NCBI GenBank assembly: GCA_964433635.1
Contig: CAYSSG010000037.1
Coordinates: forward strand, 1-18,787
Direction: 5' to 3'
Source of the DNA: CAYSSG01 sp964433635
GTDB lineage: Bacteria; Atribacterota; Phoenicimicrobiia; Phoenicimicrobiales; Stramentimicrobiaceae
Length of the DNA stretch: 18,787 nt
The translations under genes were made by a program, and so were the position numbers. The notes under the pieces were generated by a model. That model did not search any database, was not told the DNA's origin, and saw only the letters and a list, made by a program, of their open reading frames with translations. This document shows positions 1 through 6,270 of the stretch, piece after piece. Every line of letters begins with the position of its first letter. The stretch's first letter is position 1.

Positions 1-16
1 TTTTTTTGAAATTTCT

Positions 17-33
17 ATTGACATGCAGTCAAT
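17..33. promoter_or_regulatory. Inverted repeat over the -35 box, possible operator
   Basis: The two 6-base arms ATTGAC and GTCAAT are perfectly complementary around a 5-base centre and overlap the -35 hexamer. A bound repressor here would block RNA polymerase. The shape resembles operators of SorC/DeoR-type regulators, and such a regulator is encoded at 2348. No second convincing copy was found elsewhere in the window, so the link to that regulator is only a guess. Confidence 0.35.
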
Positions 34-46
34 TGATGATTAAAAT
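18..46 (+). promoter_or_regulatory. Sigma-70-type promoter of the leader/M20 unit
   Basis: A perfect -35 TTGACA (18-23) is separated by 17 bases from a -10 TAAAAT (41-46), so transcription should start near position 53. This would yield a leader RNA that contains the whole attenuator downstream. An inverted repeat, ATTGAC-ATGCA-GTCAAT (17-33), covers the -35 box. Seen directly in the sequence; activity is inferred. Confidence 0.7.
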
Positions 47-80
47 ACAAAACAATAATTGAAAAGAGATTGTAATAACC

Positions 81-167
81 ATGAAACAACAGAATACTTC
101 AGTAGCAAAATTTTATAATCAATTTTACTATTACTTTAGTCCGGAGGTAAGTGCCTATCGGATTTGA
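81..167 (+). CDS. Phe/Tyr-rich leader peptide of a transcription attenuator (28 aa)
   Basis: This short reading frame, ATG to TGA, lies between the promoter and the first terminator. Its middle reads KFYNQFYYYF (codons 10-19): three Phe and four Tyr in ten codons, with one more Tyr near the end. Phe/Tyr codon runs of this kind are the hallmark of leader peptides such as those of pheA and pheST in enterobacteria. The codon run (111-137) sits just before the 5' arm of the antiterminator (144-156). The stop codon (165-167) lies just beyond that arm, exactly the layout needed for a ribosome to choose between antiterminator and terminator. The Shine-Dalgarno is weak (AAGAGAT, 64-70). The product is probably a by-product with no function of its own. 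The frame is certain; the role is inferred from codon content and RNA structure together. Confidence 0.72.
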   Translation: MKQQNTSVAKFYNQFYYYFSPEVSAYRI

Positions 168-220
168 TAGTAGCAGATAGATAATCAGTTCCGATACAAG
201 TCACCACAGGCATTTACCTC
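144..220 (+). promoter_or_regulatory. Antiterminator stem of the leader attenuator
   Basis: Bases 144-156 can pair with 208-220 over 13 consecutive positions, with one G-U pair. The stem encloses an inner hairpin, 156-162 with TCCGATA, extended by a further TTGAT/ATCAG helix. The 3' arm shares bases 208-212 (AGGCA) with the 5' arm of the first terminator, so the two structures exclude each other. A ribosome stalled early in the Phe/Tyr run leaves 144-156 free and permits antitermination. A ribosome that reaches the stop codon covers most of 147-156 and lets the terminator form. Confidence 0.65.
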
Positions 221-248
221 AAGTAACTGCCTGTGGTTTTTCTTTTTT
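203..248 (+). terminator. Attenuator terminator 1
   Basis: A perfect 10-bp stem, ACCACAGGCA (203-212) with TGCCTGTGGT (228-237), extends inward by TTAC/GTAA after one mismatch. It is followed by a T-rich run to 248. This is a strong intrinsic terminator, and its 5' arm overlaps the 3' arm of the antiterminator. Confidence 0.85.
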
Positions 249-281
249 AGACCACGGGTGATCATCATTCGTGGTCTTTTT
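249..281 (+). terminator. Attenuator terminator 2
   Basis: AGACCACG (249-256) pairs perfectly with CGTGGTCT (270-277), followed by five T. Bases 251-258 (ACCACGGG) can instead pair with 230-237 (CCTGTGGT), the 3' arm of terminator 1, over 8 positions with one G-U. The second terminator may therefore be coupled to the state of the first. Confidence 0.75.
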
Positions 282-310
282 ATATCTAATTTATTTTAAG
301 GAGAGGAGTG

Positions 311-328
311 ATGGATATGAACGATTGA
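311..328 (+). other. Five-codon mini-ORF with a strong ribosome binding site
   Basis: A good Shine-Dalgarno (AAGGAGAGGAG, about 298-308) precedes ATG at 311, but the frame reads only MDMND before TGA. It may be the stub of a gene lost from behind the attenuator, or a second short leader. The rest of the 282-447 gap shows no convincing gene; the frame past the TGA stays open for about 34 codons but resembles nothing I recognise. Confidence 0.3.
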
Positions 329-447
329 AATAAAAATATTTGTTTCAGTGGCAAGATTGGGATAACTTGGAAGAACTGTGTGGATGTGATGTGCATTGTT
401 TGTTGTTTTGGAATTAAAAATCTTATTAAATAGGTAAGGAGATATTA

Positions 448-1947
448 ATGAAAAGAAAACTTTTAATGATAAAAATTGTTACTGTAATGGCTGTCTTGAG
501 TATTGTTTTTTCGCTGAACGCATTAGCCCAGGTAAGTGTAGAAGAAGCGAAAAAGACAGTCATTGAGTGGGCTGATGAAAATGCTGAGCATATCAGTGCT
601 GTATCTCGTCAGATCTGGGAGTTTGCTGAAATTGGCTTAACGGAGTTTAAGTCTTCAGATCTTCTGGTCAGCGAATTGGAACAGAATGGATTTACAATGG
701 AACGGGGACTGGCTGGAATGCCCACCAGTTTTGTGGGAACTTATACTCGCGGAACAGGTAAACCGGTTATCGGTATTCTTGCCGAATATGATGCTTTACC
801 CAATGGTCATGCTTGCGGACACAACCTTTTTGGAACCGCCAGCGTTGCCAGTGCCATTGCCCTGAAAGAAGCGATGGGAAAACACAATATTAACGGAACC
901 ATTAAACTGTTTGGTACACCTACCGAGGATACCCATGGCGGCAAGGTCTGGATGGCCCGGGAGGGTGTCTTTGACGGATGCGATGTATTTCTCAGCTGGC
1001 ATCCAGGAACGAAAAATGATTCTAATTACGGTTCTAACCTGGCGGTACAGATCCTGGAAGTTAACTACAAAGGTGTAAGTTCACATGCCGGTTCAGCTCC
1101 TGAAAAAGGACGATCAGCCCTGGATGGCTTAACCATCAGTTCCATCGCCATGGAATTCTTAAGGGAGCATATGATTGAACCGATGAGAATTCAATATATC
1201 ATTACCAATGGAGGCCAGGCACCTAATTCTGTCCCGGAATTCACTCAGATGAAATTGGTTATTCGCGGACCCATGATGAAAGAAATCGATGATCTACGTT
1301 CCAGGGATGGCGGAGTGGATGACTGTCTGCGTGCCGGAGCCCTGGCAAGCGGGACTGATGTTACGATGCAGGTGGTTGGCGCGTTCTATAATCAGATCCC
1401 CAATAAAATAGGTTCAGATCTCGTCATTGAGAATATGAAAGCGATTGGTGCACCTGCATTCACAGAAGAGGAGAATCAATTTGTTCAATCCCTTGCCGAG
1501 AAATATAACATGCCCTTGGGTAAATTAGACAGTACTATACACGAACCGATAGAAATTACTACTAAAGCTTCTGCTGATACCGGGGACGTCAGTTATATTG
1601 CTCCCCTTGTCTCTTTCAATACTACAACTGAAGCCCTTGAAACACCAGGTCATAGCTCGGCAAAAAATGATCAGGTAGGAATGTCCATTGGTTGGAAAGG
1701 TGCCATATTCGCAGTGAAGGTATTAGGATGTACAGGTCTTGACCTTCTGACTGATGAAATGAAATTAGCCAGTGTTCAAGCTGAATTCAAGGAAAGGATG
1801 ACAGGTGTTGACTATCACCCGGTTATCCCTGCTGACTTATGGCCTCCCATACCCAGGGAGAATCCGCCTGACTTTAAAGGACCGGCTGCACAGATTTTTC
1901 CAGAACCCAAAGCACCGGAATCACTGCTATTCTGGAAAACGCAATAA
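448..1947 (+). CDS. Exported M20-family amidohydrolase (AbgB / p-aminobenzoyl-glutamate hydrolase type)
   Basis: A metal-dependent hydrolase of the M20D peptidase/aminoacylase group, 499 aa, close to AbgB in length. It probably cleaves an N-acyl or aryl amino-acid amide outside the cytoplasm. Residues 1-27 form a signal peptide (MKRK, hydrophobic core, NALA cut before Q28). Metal-site motifs are visible: AEYDALP (112-118), HACGHN with C123 and H125, TPTED (E160, the expected general base), WHP (H185) and GHSSAKND (H402). SSHAG (211-215) and SADTGDVS (375-382) are typical of the AbgB branch. ATG 448 has AAGGAG six bases upstream. The gene lies alone between the attenuator and a terminator. Most AbgB relatives are cytoplasmic, so the signal peptide is a notable deviation. 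The substrate is unknown; aromatic N-acyl amino acids would fit the Phe/Tyr attenuator. Confidence 0.85.
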   Translation: MKRKLLMIKIVTVMAVLSIVFSLNALAQVSVEEAKKTVIEWADENAEHISAVSRQIWEFAEIGLTEFKSSDLLVSELEQNGFTMERGLAGMPTSFVGTYTRGTGKPVIGILAEYDALPNGHACGHNLFGTASVASAIALKEAMGKHNINGTIKLFGTPTEDTHGGKVWMAREGVFDGCDVFLSWHPGTKNDSNYGSNLAVQILEVNYKGVSSHAGSAPEKGRSALDGLTISSIAMEFLREHMIEPMRIQYIITNGGQAPNSVPEFTQMKLVIRGPMMKEIDDLRSRDGGVDDCLRAGALASGTDVTMQVVGAFYNQIPNKIGSDLVIENMKAIGAPAFTEEENQFVQSLAEKYNMPLGKLDSTIHEPIEITTKASADTGDVSYIAPLVSFNTTTEALETPGHSSAKNDQVGMSIGWKGAIFAVKVLGCTGLDLLTDEMKLASVQAEFKERMTGVDYHPVIPADLWPPIPRENPPDFKGPAAQIFPEPKAPESLLFWKTQ

Positions 1948-2036
1948 ATAAAAGAAGAAAATAGAATTAAGCATAGAAAGCGAATCAAAAAAGACGCTAT
2001 TAAATCTTCTGACTATTTTCAGGCGTATGTATTGAT

Positions 2037-2079
2037 CATAGGCAGGATTAGAAGCTATACTGTCCTGCCTATGTTTTTT
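2037..2079 (+). terminator. Terminator after the M20 gene
   Basis: CATAGGCAGGA (2037-2047) pairs perfectly over 11 bp with TCCTGCCTATG (2063-2073), followed by six T. It separates the amidohydrolase unit from the catabolic cluster. From here to 2269 I see no supportable gene. Confidence 0.88.
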
Positions 2080-2269
2080 GATTGAACAAAACAGTGAATC
2101 ATTTTTTCTTCTTGTTATTTTCAATGATTGCCTCTTTCAAGAATCAGGATTGTTATTGCTGTTGCCCTTATGGATTCCTAAAATATTTCTTGTGATGGAA
2201 CCAATGATGATTTTTGTTCTCACTTTTCAAATGGCACATTCTCTTCAAAACAATGGCTAGATTTATTTG

Positions 2270-2298
2270 TTGACATTGTGCACTCATAATTGTAATAT
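2270..2298 (+). promoter_or_regulatory. Promoter of the SorC-family regulator gene
   Basis: TTGACA (2270-2275), a 17-base spacer and TAATAT (2293-2298) form a near-consensus sigma-70 promoter. The expected start is near 2305, giving a leader of about 43 bases. Confidence 0.72.
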
Positions 2299-2309
2299 TA
2301 ATTCAGAAT

Positions 2310-2354
2310 ATGAAATAAATTTCATTTAATGGGAGATATTTCATAAAATGAAAA
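2310..2354. promoter_or_regulatory. Clustered ATGAAAT/ATTTCAT half-sites, possible autoregulatory operator
   Basis: ATGAAAT-AA-ATTTCAT (2310-2325) is a perfect 7-2-7 palindrome just after the predicted transcription start. TTTCAT-AAA-ATGAAA (2339-2353) is a second inverted pair that includes the start codon. The Shine-Dalgarno lies between them. This suits repression of the regulator gene by its own product, but AT-rich sequence can produce such repeats by chance. Confidence 0.35.
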
Positions 2355-3298
2355 GTAATATTTCTTTAATTACAGAAATATGCAGAATGTATTACCTCGA
2401 TAATCTGAATCAGAATCAGATCTCCTCCGAATTAAGAATATCAAAATCGACCGTTTCTCGGTTATTACAGGATGGCAGAAAAAAAAGAATTATCAATTTC
2501 TACATCAAGAATAGTGAAGACCGGTTGAATGACCTGGAAGATAGAATAAAAAAAAATTTTTCATTAAAGGAAGCTATTGTAGTTTCTGATGAATCGGTTG
2601 TCTCAATAGAATCCCTCAAAAAAAAGGTCGCAATGGCTGCCGCTTTATCTCTGCAGAGAAGAATCCGTGAAGGTGACATTATTGCAGTGTCATGGGGAAC
2701 AACCCTATCTGAAGTTGCAAATTCATTAGGCAGTTCAATTATCCCGAATATAAAAATTATTCCCCTCGTAGGTGGTATTGATATTACCGGAAAAGATATT
2801 CAATCCAATGACATCGCTAGAAGAATAAGTAAAGCCTTTGGAGGAGAATACTATTTGTTGAATGCCCCGGTATTTGTAAGCAATTCCGAGACGAAAAGGG
2901 CACTTGAGAAAGAAAAAAGTATCCAGACAGTGATTGACAAGGCAAAATCGGCTTACATGGCCATCGTAGGCATTGGTACTCCGAAAGAGAGTTCTACCAT
3001 GATCAAACGGGGATACCTATCCGTTGAGGAATTAACGGAACTGTCCAGTATGGGAGTCGTTGGAGATATCTGCACTGACTTCTATGATATTCAGGGGAAT
3101 ATTCTGAAAACTTCTTTCCACGATAAAATGATTGGTCTGGGGATAGAAGAATTAAAACGTCATATACCTTTTTTAATGGGTGTAGCCTGTGGTGATGACA
3201 AAAAAGAAGCAATTTTAGGTGCATTACGGGGTAAACATGTTAATGCCATTGTTACCAACAAAAAAGTCGCGGAATATGTCTTGGATAGTATTAAGTAA
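2348..3298 (+). CDS. SorC/DeoR-family sugar-binding transcriptional regulator
   Basis: A 316-aa protein of the SorC family (LsrR, DalR and B. subtilis DeoR types). An N-terminal helix-turn-helix lies at about residues 17-50 (NQNQISSELRISKSTVSRLL). The C-terminal sugar-phosphate-binding domain carries typical motifs, such as the GIG turn, the MGVVGDI strand and the closing LRGKHVNAIVTNKKVA segment. Such proteins are usually tetrameric repressors released by a phosphorylated catabolic intermediate. It has its own promoter and leads the catabolic cluster, so it most likely controls the downstream dehydrogenase, transporter and kinase genes, and perhaps itself. The ATG at 2348 has GGGAG 12 bases upstream, a slightly long spacing. 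The inducer cannot be told from sequence. Confidence 0.88.
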   Translation: MKSNISLITEICRMYYLDNLNQNQISSELRISKSTVSRLLQDGRKKRIINFYIKNSEDRLNDLEDRIKKNFSLKEAIVVSDESVVSIESLKKKVAMAAALSLQRRIREGDIIAVSWGTTLSEVANSLGSSIIPNIKIIPLVGGIDITGKDIQSNDIARRISKAFGGEYYLLNAPVFVSNSETKRALEKEKSIQTVIDKAKSAYMAIVGIGTPKESSTMIKRGYLSVEELTELSSMGVVGDICTDFYDIQGNILKTSFHDKMIGLGIEELKRHIPFLMGVACGDDKKEAILGALRGKHVNAIVTNKKVAEYVLDSIK

Positions 3299-3462
3299 AA
3301 GAATATCTTGACCAGGTTCAGAATAAAAGAACCGCTCATCGAAGAAGGAATTTTTTAGAAACAAACTAATTCAGTTACCGGAAATGACTGTTAGACAGCA
3401 GATTCATTGATCAGGAACAGAAGAAAGATCAGTAGATTTTAAAGAAAAGATTTGATTTTAAG

Positions 3463-4212
3463 ATGATAAATTTTAATGTTCATTTACCAGGAGAAATAGC
3501 GATCGTTACCGGTGCAGGCGGGATGGGAACTGCCATTATTAAGGCACTTATTCGGAGCAAGGCTATTGTTATTGTGGGCAGCAGGAGTCTGGAAAAAATC
3601 AGGAAGGATATGGAAAAAGATGCGATTGAACAGGATCAAATCTCTTTTTTCCAGGTGGATATAAGCGATTATTTTCAAGTCACTGAGTTCATTAATTCAG
3701 TTGTGAAAAGATTCGGCAGGATTGATATCCTGGTAAACACGGTGGGCATTCTTTCAGAATCTTCCATTCTGCAGTCTTCGATAGGGGATTGGGAAAATAC
3801 AATACATGTAAATTTAGACAGCGTCTTTTATATTAGTAAATCAGTTCTTCCTCATATGATCAGACAAAAAAGGGGTAAGATTATCAATTTTGCCTCCATT
3901 GCCGGGGAAAGGGGATCTTCATTATCCGTTCATTATGGTTCTTCTAAGGCAGGCGTGATCGGTTTTACCAAATCCCTGGCCCGGGAGGTCGGATGTTATG
4001 GGATCACCGTCAATGCAATTTCTCCGGGAATCATCAGGACTGATATGTCAAAAGAAAAAAGAGGTCCCAATGCTGAAAAATACTTGAGCCAGATTCCATT
4101 ACAAAGATTCGGCGAACCGGAAGATATTGTCGGTATGGTTCTGTTATTGGTTTCTGAAGCCGGAAATTACATTACCGGTCAGATTATGAACATAAATGGG
4201 GGCATGGGTTAG
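3463..4212 (+). CDS. Short-chain dehydrogenase/reductase (SDR)
   Basis: A classical SDR of 249 aa, the usual length. Its motifs are the cofactor loop TGAGGMG (16-22), VDISD (65-69), NTVG in place of NNAG (92-95), the structural Asn (N117), catalytic S145, and Y158-x3-K162 in HYGSSKAG. It closes with the typical INGGMG end. It would oxidise or reduce an alcohol/ketone with NAD(P). No acidic residue stands clearly at the end of beta-2 (IVGSR), and S40-R41 there hint at NADP, though this is weak. The gene follows the regulator after 164 bases and precedes the E1alpha gene by 94 bases. The Shine-Dalgarno at the ATG is poor. In this context it likely converts an imported polyol or sugar to the keto form used by the thiamine-dependent complex, a role inferred only from position. 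Confidence 0.88.
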   Translation: MINFNVHLPGEIAIVTGAGGMGTAIIKALIRSKAIVIVGSRSLEKIRKDMEKDAIEQDQISFFQVDISDYFQVTEFINSVVKRFGRIDILVNTVGILSESSILQSSIGDWENTIHVNLDSVFYISKSVLPHMIRQKRGKIINFASIAGERGSSLSVHYGSSKAGVIGFTKSLAREVGCYGITVNAISPGIIRTDMSKEKRGPNAEKYLSQIPLQRFGEPEDIVGMVLLLVSEAGNYITGQIMNINGGMG

Positions 4213-4306
4213 TTTAAAAATTTTCTATCTTTTCATTCAATGATAGTCTTTTTAAAGATAAATAAATTCAAATGTTCAGTAAGTATATGCAGGAGAAGAA
4301 ATTGAT

Positions 4307-5302
4307 ATGAATGTCATAAAAGAACAAAAGATTAGAATGTATAGAACAATGGTCAGGATCAGGGAGTTCGAAAATCAGATTGAACGGATATATCGAGATG
4401 GAAAATTAAACGGCCATGTGCATACCTGTCATGGACAAGAGGCAATTGCAGTCGGGGTGATGGAAGCACTTACTGAGAAGGATATTATCTTTTCCAATCA
4501 TCGGGGACATGGGCATTTTTTAGCTCGCGGAACTTCTCCTGAGAAAATCATGGCTGAATGCTTTGGGAAAGTTACCGGTACCAATCAAGGAAGAAGCGGA
4601 AGCATGTATCTTGAGGATGCCGTTAGGGGAATGCCGGTGGCCAGTGGCATTGTCGGAGGGAATATTTGTGTTGCCACCGGTTCAGCTTTAAGCAGCCTGA
4701 TCAGCAAAGATCATGCAGTAACCATAAGTCTGTTTGGAGATGGAGCAACCAATATTGGATTTTTTCATGAATCACTGAATATGGCTTCATTGTGGAATTT
4801 GCCGATTGTCTATATCTGTGAAAATAATCAGTATGCTGAAGCTACGATGAGAGATGAGCACCAGAAAGTAAAAAAGATTTCTGATCGGGCAGTTCCTTAT
4901 AACATGTCAGGGGTATCCATTGATGGTACCGATGTATTGATCGTGTATGAGACAGTTAAACAGGCTGTTGACAAAGCACGCCAGGGGAATGGCCCTTCTT
5001 TAGTAGAATGTGTAGCCTATCGTTTGAGGGGGCACTCAGCAGGCGATCTGGCTGTTTATCGACCTAAAGAAGTTGAAGAGAAGTGGTGGAAAGCCTATGA
5101 TCCAGTGCAGATATTCCGAGAACAGATTCTAAGAGCAGAGCTATTGGATTTAAAGGAAGTTGAAGCAATGGAAGAAGAAATAAGGAAAGAAATGACTACA
5201 GCGGTAAAATTTGCTTTAGATAGCAAAGAACCCCTTGCTGAAACAGTGAGTCTGAATGTTTTCCAGGAGGAAGATCATCATGAGTCAATGCATGTATATT
5301 GA
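4307..5302 (+). CDS. Thiamine-dependent 2-oxoacid/acetoin dehydrogenase E1, alpha subunit
   Basis: A 331-aa E1alpha of the pyruvate/acetoin dehydrogenase family. The thiamine-diphosphate and Mg motif runs from GDGATNIG (144-151) to CENN (171-174). HRGHGH (65-70) and RGHSAGD (241-247) are further active-site and phosphorylation-loop signatures of the family. With E1beta it decarboxylates a 2-oxoacid, or cleaves an acyloin, and hands the acyl group to the lipoyl arm of E2. Its length and the RGHGHFLARG segment look AcoA-like, but PdhA-type enzymes of similar size exist and I cannot separate them by eye. ATG 4307 has AGGAGA ten bases upstream. Its 3' end overlaps the start of E1beta by 23 bases, implying coupled translation. 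Confidence 0.88.
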   Translation: MNVIKEQKIRMYRTMVRIREFENQIERIYRDGKLNGHVHTCHGQEAIAVGVMEALTEKDIIFSNHRGHGHFLARGTSPEKIMAECFGKVTGTNQGRSGSMYLEDAVRGMPVASGIVGGNICVATGSALSSLISKDHAVTISLFGDGATNIGFFHESLNMASLWNLPIVYICENNQYAEATMRDEHQKVKKISDRAVPYNMSGVSIDGTDVLIVYETVKQAVDKARQGNGPSLVECVAYRLRGHSAGDLAVYRPKEVEEKWWKAYDPVQIFREQILRAELLDLKEVEAMEEEIRKEMTTAVKFALDSKEPLAETVSLNVFQEEDHHESMHVY

Positions 5303-6251
5303 GGCGCTGAGAAGTGCACTGAGAGAAGAGATGCGCAGGGATAAAAATGTATTTATCATGGGAGAAGATATAACCAGGTATGGGTTTGGTGTTAACAGGG
5401 GACTTTTGGAAGAATTTGGTCCGGAAAGAGTGAGAAATACGCCAATCTCTGAAGCTGCTATTATCGGCTCTGCCGTAGGAGCAGCCTTACGGGGAATGAG
5501 GCCAGTTGCAGAAATCATGTTTGTTGATTTTATTATGATTGGAATGGACCAGATAGTCAATCAGGCAGCTAAAATGAGTTATCTGTCCAATGGAGATTTT
5601 TCTGTTCCAATGGTTATCAGAGCACCAGAAGGAACAGAATGGTTTGGCGGTGGCGCACAACATTCTCAAACCCTTCATTCAATCTTTATGAATATCCCGG
5701 GAATAAAGTTAGTCATTCCTTCTGACCCTTATGATGCCAAGGGACTTCTTAAAAGCGCCATTCGGGACAATAATCCGGTGTTATTTTTTGAACATAAACA
5801 GCTTTACACCCAGAAAGGTGAGGTTCCAGATGAAGAATATACAGTTCCGCTGGGTAAGGCAGCAATCAAAAGAGGAGGAAAAGATATTACTTTAGTTGCT
5901 ACCTCCTGGATGGTTCAACATTGTTTAGAGGTTGCTGAAGAATTGAAAGGTAAAATCAGCGTAGAGGTGATTGATCCTAGAACATTAGTTCCTCTGGACA
6001 AAGAGACGATTCTTCATTCCGTAAAGAAAACGGGAAGATTATTGGTTGTTGATGAATCTCCCCTGAACGGAGGCGTACAAGGAGAAATTGTGACAGTCGT
6101 TATACAGGAAGCTTTTTGGAATATGGAGTTTCCTCCGAAAAGAATAGGTTCTTTAAATACTCCGATTCCCTTCAGTGAATCCCTGGAAAAAGAAGTGATT
6201 CCTACCAAAGGGAAGATTAAAAAAGAAATTTTGGCTATGTTTCCTGATTGA
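5280..6251 (+). CDS. Thiamine-dependent 2-oxoacid/acetoin dehydrogenase E1, beta subunit
   Basis: A 323-aa E1beta (transketolase pyrimidine-binding plus C-terminal domain). The expected signatures are MGEDI with E29, RNTPISEAAIIGSAVGAA (52-69), the AQHSQ motif with H128, and the C-terminal VIDPRTLVPLD segment. I prefer ATG 5280 because AGGAGG (5265-5270) lies nine bases upstream. An in-frame upstream ATG at 5256 would add eight residues unlike the family's N-terminus. It overlaps E1alpha in another frame, a layout typical of heterotetramer subunits. As with E1alpha, pyruvate and acetoin types are not distinguished here. Confidence 0.88.
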   Translation: MSQCMYIEALRSALREEMRRDKNVFIMGEDITRYGFGVNRGLLEEFGPERVRNTPISEAAIIGSAVGAALRGMRPVAEIMFVDFIMIGMDQIVNQAAKMSYLSNGDFSVPMVIRAPEGTEWFGGGAQHSQTLHSIFMNIPGIKLVIPSDPYDAKGLLKSAIRDNNPVLFFEHKQLYTQKGEVPDEEYTVPLGKAAIKRGGKDITLVATSWMVQHCLEVAEELKGKISVEVIDPRTLVPLDKETILHSVKKTGRLLVVDESPLNGGVQGEIVTVVIQEAFWNMEFPPKRIGSLNTPIPFSESLEKEVIPTKGKIKKEILAMFPD

Positions 6252-6270
6252 AGAATAGAAGGTGGAGAAG

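Noticed and set aside
81..281. T-box or metabolite riboswitch as an alternative explanation for the leader
   Set aside because: I see no T-box GGTGG-type antiterminator sequence or specifier-loop layout, and no riboswitch consensus I know. The Phe/Tyr-rich ORF explains the structure better.
2078..2260. A 60-codon open frame between the first terminator and the regulator promoter; other frames give cysteine- and TFSSKQWLDLFVDIVH-like text faintly reminiscent of an insertion-sequence transposase
   Set aside because: It has no ribosome site, low-complexity hydrophobic composition, several stops and frameshifts needed to build any similarity, and no inverted repeats or target duplications. I treat it as non-coding; a translated search of 2080-2280 would settle it.
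3299..3462. Possible promoter or terminator between the regulator and SDR genes (GGTTC/GAACC stem, TTGACC and TTGATC boxes)
   Set aside because: The stem is 5 bp without an adjacent T-run and the -35-like boxes have no -10 at proper spacing, so I see nothing supportable in this gap.
5256..5279. Upstream in-frame ATG for E1beta
   Set aside because: It would overlap E1alpha by 47 bases with no Shine-Dalgarno, while ATG 5280 has AGGAGG nine bases upstream and gives a family-like N-terminus.
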